From the NCBI GenBank assembly GCA_003663045.1, contig QMZG01000009.1, positions 1 to 16,212 of the forward strand: DNA of 16,212 nt. Reading direction: 5' to 3'. The stretch comes from Candidatus Altarchaeales archaeon. GTDB lineage: Archaea; Altiarchaeota; Altiarchaeia; IMC4; QMZM01. The notes below the pieces were generated by a model, which was not told the origin of the DNA, did no database searches, and was given only the letters and a program-made list of their open reading frames with translations. Each line of letters begins with the position of its first letter. Position 1 is the first letter of the stretch. This document shows, piece after piece, positions 1 through 6,990 of this stretch. A program made the translations under genes and the position numbers.

Positions 1-32
1 CAACATATATAGGTATGTTAGATTTTTTACGC

Positions 33-54
33 TAGAAATCCTAAAGGATTTCTA
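33..54. repeat. 22-bp palindrome upstream of the PrgI/VirB4 genes
   Basis: Two perfect 10-base arms, TAGAAATCCT and AGGATTTCTA, are separated by AA. The site lies about 230 bases before the start of the PrgI-like gene, in a region without a convincing gene. It could be an operator for a dimeric repressor, or a hairpin at the 3' end of a transcript from further left. There is no T-run directly after it, so a classical terminator is not obvious. The palindrome is seen directly; its function is inferred. Confidence 0.45.
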
Positions 55-250
55 CATAGCTATAATTATATTATGATAAAGAAGATAGATCTGAAAAAGT
101 TTGACAAGTTATCCACAGAGAAACAATACGAGAATTAGTTGGATAGAGAGTAGGTTATTTGAAAATATCTGTGATTATTACCTTTATTCTTATTTTAACT
201 GAATCTGATCTTCTGAAATATATCCCACAAAAAACAAATATTTATAGGAG

Positions 251-258
251 TTTATATA
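251..258 (+). promoter_or_regulatory. Possible archaeal TATA box for the PrgI/VirB4 genes
   Basis: TTTATATA lies 24-31 bases before the ATG at 282. In archaea a TATA box sits about 26 bases before the transcription start, so this would give a leaderless or nearly leaderless mRNA. A purine-rich GGGAGA also directly precedes the ATG, so a short leader with an SD is possible instead. The surrounding sequence is AT-rich, so chance matches are likely. Confidence 0.35.
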
Positions 259-281
259 ATGTTGTAATTAACAAGGGAGAA

Positions 282-1160
282 ATGCCATATAAAATTCCCA
301 CTGACATAAGATATGAGGAAAGGTTATTTGGACCATTAACCGTGAAGCAATCCATATACGCCTTAGTAGCAGCTATTTTAATTCTCTATCTTATATTTTT
401 CTCCGGTTTAGAGTTTTATGTATACATCATACCTGTCTTTTTAGTAGCTATTCTGGCTATAGGCTTTATAATGTTCAATCTGGATATGTATCTCTTAAAT
501 TATCTCTACTATATTAAGGGGATGAAAGAGTCATCATGGATTTCACCCGCTGCAAGGAAGTTGATGGAGATTAGATCAATTAGAGCGGATGCGGTATTTT
601 TGAAGGACGGTCGCGTTCTTGGTGTGATAAAGGTAAAGCCCATTAACTTTGGGGTCCTGAGTAGAGAAGACCAAGATACGGTGATATATGGATTCTTAGA
701 ATTTATAAATTCATTGAGTTTTCCTATACAGATTGTGATGAAGTCTGTTAACCTTGATTTAAGTGATTATCTAGGAGCATTGAAGAGAAGGATTGTGCAA
801 AGAGATGATAAGATGGCTCTTGCCTATTATGAACATTTTTCAGAGTATATGTATGATTATATAAAGGCCAATAAAATTAATGACAGATTATTCTACATAA
901 TAGTTCCCGCCAAAAGGTTTGCAGATGAAAAGAAGACGATCATGAATCTGGAGGATAGATGTAAGGCGGTTATTGAAACCCTGGGTCTTTCGGGAATTAT
1001 TGCAGAAAGACTGGGTAATAGGCAACTTCTTAGCCTTTATTCATCCTATTTCACAGAGTCATTTAAATTAGATGAGGAATTTGTTTCGCCTATTACCATG
1101 TATAAAAGGATGTGGCATGAAGCACCTAAAAAGGTTTATTATGTAGAAGAGGAACTATAA
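282..1160 (+). CDS. PrgI-like membrane protein fused to a VirB4/TraC N-terminal-like region
   Basis: Product of 292 residues. I chose ATG 282 over the in-frame TTG at 159 because the PrgI-like opening MPYKIPTDIRYEERLFGPLT starts there and GGGAGA lies just upstream. Residues about 20-68 hold this motif and two hydrophobic helices, as in PrgI/VirB3-type proteins, which sit in the membrane beside the VirB4 ATPase. Residues about 90-285 are soluble (DAVFLKDGRVLGVIKVKP, later LxxRCxxVIETLGL and LLSLYSSY) and resemble the first part of the VirB4/TraC N-terminal domain. The stop is 5 nt before the VirB4-like gene, so the two are very likely co-transcribed and their products partners. The odd point is the division of labour: the domain that normally opens VirB4 seems to be carried on the membrane protein. 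The PrgI part is fairly sure; the VirB4-N assignment is inference. Confidence 0.8.
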   Translation: MPYKIPTDIRYEERLFGPLTVKQSIYALVAAILILYLIFFSGLEFYVYIIPVFLVAILAIGFIMFNLDMYLLNYLYYIKGMKESSWISPAARKLMEIRSIRADAVFLKDGRVLGVIKVKPINFGVLSREDQDTVIYGFLEFINSLSFPIQIVMKSVNLDLSDYLGALKRRIVQRDDKMALAYYEHFSEYMYDYIKANKINDRLFYIIVPAKRFADEKKTIMNLEDRCKAVIETLGLSGIIAERLGNRQLLSLYSSYFTESFKLDEEFVSPITMYKRMWHEAPKKVYYVEEEL

Positions 1161-1165
1161 TCAAA

Positions 1166-3481
1166 ATGGAATTTCCAGATATAAAGCTTCCCTCTGGTTT
1201 GTCTCTACCAATGTTTAAGAAAAAGAAAAAGACAACGGTAGAAGAGGGAGGGGTGTATGAATATGAGGACAAACTCATAGGGTATTTGACATCCCCTTCA
1301 ACCATAATAAAGCATATAGATGACATTCAGATAGAGAAATTTCACAGGATAATAGCTGCCATAAATTATCCTCGCTTGGTAGAACCGGGATGGTTAACTA
1401 GGTTAATTGAGATGAATCTGGATTTTGATTTAAGTATTCATATCTCACCCTATTCCATTGAATCTACTGTGAAATTATTGGAGACTGAGATAAAGAAGCA
1501 AAAAACTGACCTTTATGGACTAAAGGCTGAGGGTAAAATTGTACCTCAGGAATTGATACAGAAGCATGAGGATACCAAGGCTTTATTGGAAGCAATTCAA
1601 AATGGTACAGAGAAGATGTTTACAATGAGCCTTTATATTGATGCTAAGGCTTATGATAAAAAGACCCTGGAAAAGGTGACGACTATGATAAAAGCAAAGA
1701 TGAGTTCTATTATGATCACCCCAAAGGTTCCTTCCTTTCAGATGTATAAAGCACTTAAGTCTGTATTGCCCATACAGGATGACCAACTCCATATAACCAG
1801 AGAGATTACATCATCCGCCGTATCTGCATGCTTTCCCTTTGCTATCACCTCTTTAGAACACCACGCTACAGGAATTCTGATAGGATTTAATCAGATAAAT
1901 AATATACCCATTATAATTGATCCATTTGAATTAAGCAATCCCAATATACTAGTTCTGGGGACATCCGGCGGGGGTAAGAGTTATACTATAAAATTACTAT
2001 TGATGAGGGAATTCATGGAGGGCGTGGATATAAATATTATTGACCCGCAGGCCGAGTATACCGACTTGGTTAAGACATTTAAAGGAAAGACCATTAGAAT
2101 TGCCCCAGATTCTGACTCCATAATAAACCCATTTGATCTTATGGGTCAACCCCTGGATGAAAAGAAGCTTTCGCTTTTAGCATTCTTTAGGGTTCTTCTT
2201 GGGGAACTAAATGAGGGACAAAGGGCTATCCTCGATGATGCCATTGACAGTACCTATGAGGATGCTGGAATTACCAAGGATCCCAAGACCTGGTCAAAGA
2301 GGCCCCCAATATTAGAAGACCTTTATGATCATATTCTACCCCTGACCAGATCCGAAAAGGAGATCATCTATAGGCCTGCTATGTCTATTGTGAATAGACT
2401 AAAGGCCTATATATTTGGACCACTAAAATTTTTGAACCAGCAGACTAAGATAGAGCTTGACAACAGGATGATTTCCTTTGATATTAGGGATATACCAGAC
2501 ATTGGTAAAGGAACTATTATGTTCCTGATCTTGGAATATGTCTATACCCAGATGAAAAGAAGCAGGAAGAGAAAGGTCCTGGTTGTTGATGAGGCGTGGA
2601 GTGTTTTTTCTGCGGGCGATGAAGGTGAGTACATACTAAGACTAGTAAAGACCTGTAGAAAATTCAACCTATCATTGGTTATGATAACTCAAGACGTGGA
2701 GGACGTTCTCACCTCAAGGGCTGGCAGGGCAGTAATGAGTAACACCGCCACTAAGATATTACTAAAGCAGGATACTACGGTAGTTGATGCTATCAGTGAG
2801 AAATTTAAACTTAATGAGGCTGAAACTAGGTTCTTGAGGATTGCCAGCGTGGGTACAGCATTATTGATTGCAGAAAATCTTCGGGTGCCAATTCATGTTC
2901 AGGCATCCCCAGAGGAGCACAGGATTATAACCACCAGACCAGATGAACTCTTAGAAATGATAAGGAGAGAGGGAAGACCAGAGGTGGATAGAGAAATGAA
3001 ACCTGAGTTGGATATTACTGACGTGGTTCAGAATAAGATTAAATTAACCAATGAACAGATAGAGGCTTTAATGGATATAGGATTTACTGAAGTTAGGGTT
3101 AATTCACTGGATGGTAAGAGTGAACTCTACATCATAAAGAATGAGACAGAGGATACTGATGAACATTTTGTCTTACAGCATCTTATCTTCAAGGAGGTTA
3201 AAAAATATACGGACAAGGTACTGATACACTACACAAAGTTGCCAGACATAACATTTGAAACTCCCGATGGGAGATTAATTGCTATAGAGGTAATCGCCGA
3301 CTTGGGTTTAAAAGCAAACATAGAATCTATGGAAGAAAAACTACCTATATTAAAGAAATATAATGATTATTTCTATGTAGTCAAAGATCCTGAGCTGAGG
3401 AAATATGAAAGCTTTGGTGAGATCCTAGTTAGAACACAGGTTCCAACCAAGATCAGATCATACTTTGAAGCTGGCAGTTAA
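1166..3481 (+). CDS. VirB4/TraC-like secretion ATPase with C-terminal nuclease-like domain
   Basis: A 771-residue cytoplasmic P-loop ATPase of the VirB4/TraC/HerA superfamily, the motor of type IV secretion and conjugation machines. Residues about 30-220 match the second part of the usual VirB4 N-terminal domain. Walker A is GTSGGGKS (265-272), Walker B is VLVVDEAW (D475, E476), and a conserved MITQDVEDV follows. All look intact, so ATP hydrolysis is expected. A C-terminal extension (about 640-771) contains a helix, then PDITFETPDGRLIAIEV, then a helix and a strand (YFYVV). This order resembles the PD-(D/E)XK nuclease fold, but with ExV in place of ExK, so it is probably inactive. The gene follows the PrgI-like gene by 5 nt. 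No VirD4-type second ATPase is seen nearby. The ATPase call is secure; the nuclease-fold tail is inference. Confidence 0.92.
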   Translation: MEFPDIKLPSGLSLPMFKKKKKTTVEEGGVYEYEDKLIGYLTSPSTIIKHIDDIQIEKFHRIIAAINYPRLVEPGWLTRLIEMNLDFDLSIHISPYSIESTVKLLETEIKKQKTDLYGLKAEGKIVPQELIQKHEDTKALLEAIQNGTEKMFTMSLYIDAKAYDKKTLEKVTTMIKAKMSSIMITPKVPSFQMYKALKSVLPIQDDQLHITREITSSAVSACFPFAITSLEHHATGILIGFNQINNIPIIIDPFELSNPNILVLGTSGGGKSYTIKLLLMREFMEGVDINIIDPQAEYTDLVKTFKGKTIRIAPDSDSIINPFDLMGQPLDEKKLSLLAFFRVLLGELNEGQRAILDDAIDSTYEDAGITKDPKTWSKRPPILEDLYDHILPLTRSEKEIIYRPAMSIVNRLKAYIFGPLKFLNQQTKIELDNRMISFDIRDIPDIGKGTIMFLILEYVYTQMKRSRKRKVLVVDEAWSVFSAGDEGEYILRLVKTCRKFNLSLVMITQDVEDVLTSRAGRAVMSNTATKILLKQDTTVVDAISEKFKLNEAETRFLRIASVGTALLIAENLRVPIHVQASPEEHRIITTRPDELLEMIRREGRPEVDREMKPELDITDVVQNKIKLTNEQIEALMDIGFTEVRVNSLDGKSELYIIKNETEDTDEHFVLQHLIFKEVKKYTDKVLIHYTKLPDITFETPDGRLIAIEVIADLGLKANIESMEEKLPILKKYNDYFYVVKDPELRKYESFGEILVRTQVPTKIRSYFEAGS

Positions 3482-3496
3482 TTAACAGTTAATTAA
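3475..3496. repeat. Tandem 11-bp repeat CAGTTAATTAA x2
   Basis: Two perfect head-to-tail copies of CAGTTAATTAA span the VirB4 stop codon (TAA 3479-3481) and the start of the 40-base gap before the SPFH gene. Each contains the palindrome TTAATTAA. It may be a regulator or promoter element for the SPFH gene, or simply AT-rich sequence. No clear TATA box at the right distance from ATG 3522 could be chosen. Confidence 0.4.
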
Positions 3497-3521
3497 GCTA
3501 ATTTATTAAATTTAATTTAAT

Positions 3522-4682
3522 ATGGCGTTGATACCATTGGGTGAGAAAGAGGCTGAAGGGGAGGTCTATGTCCCAGAGGAGAAAAAAACAGGGATAGATA
3601 TCATAGAAAAATTCATAGAAAAATGGAGGGATGGGATATTTACCATCCTCGTTATCGCTTTTATAACAGCAATTTTTATTCCAGATATATTCCTGGGGGA
3701 TATTGGGATTAATCTTAAGTTGATAATTTTTGTTATAATAATTTTTTTAATCATTAGGATATCAGTTGTAAGATTACTTGAGTATGAAAGAGCAGTTGTA
3801 TTCCGACTGGGTAAATTTCACAGGGTAGCTGGTCCGGGTTGGGAATTGATTTTTCCAATAGTGGAGAAGTTTGTGAGGACGGATCTGAGATTAAAGGTTT
3901 ATACCATAGAACCGCAGGAGATAGTCACAAAGGATAAGGTAAGATTCTTGGTCTCTCCGGAGATATTCATGTACGTTTCTAATCCAAAGGATGCGGTGAT
4001 AAATGTGGACAATTACGAGAAGGCAGTTCTTTCTTATGTAAATTCAGCCCTGACCCATGTGGGCGGTGATTCAACCTCCGATTACATAGTAGCGCATATG
4101 GATGATATAAGCGAGATGCTGGAGCACAGTGTTGAAAAAATATCCACATTACCGGGAAGGGAGTGGGGGGTAATTGTACCAAAAATTAAGTTGGGGTTCA
4201 TCAGATTTCCAGATGAGGTTCAGTCCGCTATGCATAAAAGGGTCGCAGCCGGGCAACTAAAGTTGGCGGCACATGAAAAGGCAGATGCTACTAAGATTGA
4301 AATAGACGCCATAAGAGAGGCTGGCTCAAAACTTACTGATCCAGCAATTACCTATCTGTACCTAGAAGCATTGGATAAGATAGCTAAAGGAAAAGCTACG
4401 AAGATGATATTGCCTCTAGAAATATCCAAGATTGCAGAGAGCATAACCAAGAGAACTGGTGCTTTACCAGAAACACCTGAGGTCAGTTTACCCAAAGATT
4501 TAATTCGGAAATATAAGGAGTCTGTGGATAGGTATGATAAAAAACTGAAGGAGATAGAGGATAAACTGGCTAAAAGGGAGATAAAAGAAAGGAAAGAAAA
4601 GTCAGAGAAAAAAGAAACTGGGGAAGAACTTAATGAATACAAGGAGAGGATTAGAGAGATAAAAAAGAGGATCGGTATATAA
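3522..4682 (+). CDS. SPFH/stomatin (slipin)-like membrane scaffold protein
   Basis: A 386-residue SPFH/band 7 protein. These proteins form oligomeric membrane scaffolds that organise or protect other membrane complexes. Two hydrophobic segments lie at residues about 39-58 and 66-83. The SPFH domain follows at about 88-300 and begins EYERAVVFRLGKFHRVAGPG, with the GPG and DLR features of slipins (AGPGWELIFP, RTDLRLKVYTIEPQ). The last ~60 residues are highly charged (KEIEDKLAKREIKERKEK) and probably form a coiled coil. Slipins often pair with NfeD, but no NfeD gene is present. It follows VirB4 by 40 nt in the same direction, which suggests a role in holding the secretion complex together. The family is clear; the link to the machine is from context only. 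Confidence 0.9.
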   Translation: MALIPLGEKEAEGEVYVPEEKKTGIDIIEKFIEKWRDGIFTILVIAFITAIFIPDIFLGDIGINLKLIIFVIIIFLIIRISVVRLLEYERAVVFRLGKFHRVAGPGWELIFPIVEKFVRTDLRLKVYTIEPQEIVTKDKVRFLVSPEIFMYVSNPKDAVINVDNYEKAVLSYVNSALTHVGGDSTSDYIVAHMDDISEMLEHSVEKISTLPGREWGVIVPKIKLGFIRFPDEVQSAMHKRVAAGQLKLAAHEKADATKIEIDAIREAGSKLTDPAITYLYLEALDKIAKGKATKMILPLEISKIAESITKRTGALPETPEVSLPKDLIRKYKESVDRYDKKLKEIEDKLAKREIKERKEKSEKKETGEELNEYKERIREIKKRIGI

Positions 4683-4853
4683 GGCAATGGCACTTTGACA
4701 TTAACTTTGTTAAAGGCGCGTTTGCGTCCCTTATGAGGACTAATGACACCTTGATTTACGCTTTGTTAGTAACACCGATGCTTAAATTCTCTTCATATTG
4801 AGGATATTAGTATTGATTAATTTGAATGAAATCTAAAGATTATAAAATCCAAA
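4683..4853. other. 171-base intergenic gap, no gene recognised
   Basis: This gap separates the SPFH gene from the HxsD-like gene. It holds a small inverted repeat TTAAC-TTT-GTTAA at 4701-4713 and an imperfect direct repeat, TAATGACACC (4741-4750) and TAGTAACACC (4767-4776), with a 26-base period. A 22-codon reading frame from ATG 4733 shows no recognisable motif. No tRNA or C/D-box RNA could be made out. It probably holds the promoter of the next gene. Confidence 0.4.
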
Positions 4854-5126
4854 ATGGATGATAAAATCGATACACAGAATATCTACATCGATCCAGAGAA
4901 AAAATTTGTTACTATAAGAGTAAATCCAAGGATTTATAAGATTCATACTATTATGAACGCTGCGGATGAATTCATAGAGACGGCAGAATTGGTAATAGAC
5001 GGAGATCCAGAAAAGGAGATCATCGTCAAGATGATCCCAAAGAAGAAGGATCTGACCGAGGAAGAATTGCTAGAATATGCCTACAAATTTAACACTTATT
5101 TGATATCCCATAGTGCTACGAGATAG
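4854..5126 (+). CDS. Small HxsD-like protein
   Basis: A 90-residue soluble acidic protein starting at ATG 4854. Its layout resembles the HxsD family, named after the His-Xaa-Ser peptide-modification systems: VNPRIYKIHTIMNAADEFI, then a strand with DGDPEKEIIVKMIPKK, then a helix EEELLEYAYKFNTYLISH. No radical SAM maturase, HxsA-like precursor or other Hxs gene is in the window, so it may be a stand-alone relative. It sits on the same strand between the SPFH and Mrr-PAP2 genes, separated by 171 and 100 nt. Coding is convincing from the codon pattern and conserved-looking motif; the family call rests on recall of the pattern and is moderate. The biochemical role is unknown. Confidence 0.6.
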   Translation: MDDKIDTQNIYIDPEKKFVTIRVNPRIYKIHTIMNAADEFIETAELVIDGDPEKEIIVKMIPKKKDLTEEELLEYAYKFNTYLISHSATR

Positions 5127-5180
5127 AACCTGGATTAATTCAACTGATTCTTATTAAAATTCTCAATCAGCAATAAAGCA

Positions 5181-5188
5181 TTTAAATA
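5181..5188 (+). promoter_or_regulatory. Possible TATA box (TTTAAATA) for the Mrr-PAP2 gene
   Basis: TTTAAATA is preceded by AAAGCA, which could act as a BRE. It lies about 40 bases before ATG 5227, giving a predicted start near 5208-5214 and a leader of about 15 bases. A second AT-rich candidate, AAATATATATC, lies at 5197-5207 and would suit a leaderless transcript. Either suggests this gene has its own promoter. Confidence 0.4.
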
Positions 5189-5226
5189 GCTTCTCAAAAT
5201 ATATATCAAACATAACATGACATAAT

Positions 5227-6990
5227 ATGGACGACTTTGAAAGATTTTGGATGGAAAGGGAAAGAGAAGAACTGGAGATAGAACCGGAGAAACTTAGAAA
5301 GGTTCTATCGAAGATACTTAAAGAGTTTAATCTGGAGTTAAAATCAATTGAAGAAACCGAAGAGAAAGACCTGGTAGCTACATGCTTAGATAAATTGGGG
5401 AGGGAGGTAACATCCTTAATAAGAATTCGTGCCGATACCGAAGGGATCGAAAGGGATGATGTAGAGGACTTTTATGAGGATATGGTAGAGAAAAGGGCTG
5501 TAGCTGCTATCTTTATCACTACCTCTTATTTTTTTAAGGATGCCAAGGATTTTGTAGAAGGGCTTCCCATAAGGCTGGTTGATAGAACACAGTTATCAGA
5601 AATTATAGCTGAGATCGAGGCCATAAAGGTTGAGAAGGCATTTGTTTCTGGGATGAATGACTCACAGGTGGTGAAATATTTCCAAAAAAAGACAAAGGGG
5701 AGGGTATTAGGTAGATTTGGAATGCCTGAGAATATCGAAGAGATAGATCGCAGGTATCTACCCATGGGGTTTTTCAGTCTCAAGAAAATCGAAGAAAACG
5801 TTGAAAGGAGAAAATTTGCATACATAGATCTCAGCAGTGGCGATCTCTTCTATATAGATGAAGGACGTATAAAGAAGGATGATATCATAAAGAATATTCT
5901 TAATCTTCCTCCAGAATCCAGGGAACACCTCATGGATTTGATTGAGCATGGAGAACTGCCTCATGAACATATAGATGGGAAGTATTTGCTCATACTGAAA
6001 AAAAGAGGGTTATTAGGAGAGTATGAAGAGGGTAGAGGGGGTGGAATCCTCAGTACTATGGTAAATGGAATCATGAGTTTAGTGATGATAATAATCGATA
6101 CAGCAGGGGAATTTATTGGCATTCCAAGATCAGAACATGTTCCAAAGGGGGGTACTGCTCAACCAAAGAGAGTTAAAGCGAGAGTCAATATCCCCATCTT
6201 TGATCAAGCCTATAATCTGGAGAATTTTATGGAGGTTTCAAATGCCAGTGAGGAATTTGATCCGGATCCCATGAAGTATAAACCAGAGGAGGTAGAGGAT
6301 ATTCTGAGGAAAATCACCGGGTATGAGGTAAAATTCGAGAATATGGTTTATTTTCCCTATTACCTGTGCAAATATTCTGGTCCAAGGGGGGAGAGGTACA
6401 GAAGGTTATATTCAGTGAAATTTAAAGAATTTTTTCCGAGGCCGGGAACATATAATGTATTGTATCATATTATAGACAAGTTTCCAGAATTGCCTTATCT
6501 CATACTGGCTGCTCTTTATATCCATTTTAATATCAGTGAAACGGAAAAATTAATGCATGTATTCTCTTCTTCCTTTCTTTTCCTGATTATATGCGTTTTC
6601 ACAGGGACGTTGTTAAAGGCTATCTTCAAGACGGAAAGAGTAACACCCTACTACGGTGTATCAGTTTTTAGATACGGATTTCCATCCATGCACAGTTTAG
6701 CCTCCATCGGTGCTATAGGGTTTGTATATTTTATAGAACCCATGGGGCCTTTACTTTCACTAGTACTGGTACCAATAGGTCTGCTCTATGTCTATTCCAG
6801 AATCAAGATAGGCGCTCACAGCGTGACCGATGTTATTGGGGGGGCAATCATTGGCCTTATCATGGGGATAATCTCTGGTATGCATCTACTGAAGATTCAT
6901 CTTCCATATCCTTTGGAGTTGATATCCACCACACTTTTTGTTATCATGCTATTTATCTTTATTATAATTAGAATTAAGTATATACACTAA
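5227..6990 (+). CDS. Mrr-like domain fused to a PAP2 phosphatase
   Basis: A 587-residue fusion protein. Residues about 20-130 look like a restriction-endonuclase (Mrr-type) fold: D48 lies near the first acidic site and the end AAIFITTSYFFKDAKDF...IRLVDRTQLSEII is typical. However the strand that should carry (E/Q)xK reads SLIRIRAD, so it is probably inactive. Residues about 220-270 (LPPESREHLMDLIEHGELPH) resemble a winged helix. A possible membrane or amphipathic helix lies near 272-292, followed by a conserved-looking FPYYLCKYSGPRGERYRRLY (about 377-396). From about 425 the protein has six hydrophobic helices with the PAP2 motifs K464-x6-R471, PSMH (486-489) and SR-x5-H531-x3-D535, which suggest an active lipid or polyprenyl-phosphate phosphatase; motif 1 has RV in place of RP. 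It ends against the minus-strand operon, with stop codons overlapping. The fusion is unusual. Confidence 0.85.
   Translation: MDDFERFWMEREREELEIEPEKLRKVLSKILKEFNLELKSIEETEEKDLVATCLDKLGREVTSLIRIRADTEGIERDDVEDFYEDMVEKRAVAAIFITTSYFFKDAKDFVEGLPIRLVDRTQLSEIIAEIEAIKVEKAFVSGMNDSQVVKYFQKKTKGRVLGRFGMPENIEEIDRRYLPMGFFSLKKIEENVERRKFAYIDLSSGDLFYIDEGRIKKDDIIKNILNLPPESREHLMDLIEHGELPHEHIDGKYLLILKKRGLLGEYEEGRGGGILSTMVNGIMSLVMIIIDTAGEFIGIPRSEHVPKGGTAQPKRVKARVNIPIFDQAYNLENFMEVSNASEEFDPDPMKYKPEEVEDILRKITGYEVKFENMVYFPYYLCKYSGPRGERYRRLYSVKFKEFFPRPGTYNVLYHIIDKFPELPYLILAALYIHFNISETEKLMHVFSSSFLFLIICVFTGTLLKAIFKTERVTPYYGVSVFRYGFPSMHSLASIGAIGFVYFIEPMGPLLSLVLVPIGLLYVYSRIKIGAHSVTDVIGGAIIGLIMGIISGMHLLKIHLPYPLELISTTLFVIMLFIFIIIRIKYIH

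Noticed and set aside
109..117. TTATCCACA, a perfect match to the bacterial DnaA box.
   Set aside because: The window looks archaeal, and archaea lack DnaA. It is a single copy with no DUE or further boxes, so chance is the best explanation.
73..138. A 21-codon reading frame from ATG 73 (MIKKIDLKKFDKLSTEKQYE...).
   Set aside because: Short, no recognisable motif and no clear start signal. It could be a tiny gene but cannot be supported.
159..281. N-terminal extension of the PrgI-like protein from TTG 159.
   Set aside because: The family motif starts at ATG 282, which has a purine-rich site and a TATA-like element at suitable distances; the extension does not look conserved.
4352..4693. A 113-codon minus-strand frame opposite the SPFH gene.
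   Set aside because: It is low-complexity (Ser, Leu, Phe) and is the reverse shadow of the Lys/Glu-rich coiled coil of the real gene.
4683..4853. A possible small RNA in the gap before the HxsD-like gene.
   Set aside because: Only weak hairpins and imperfect repeats were found, with no C/D boxes or tRNA-like fold.
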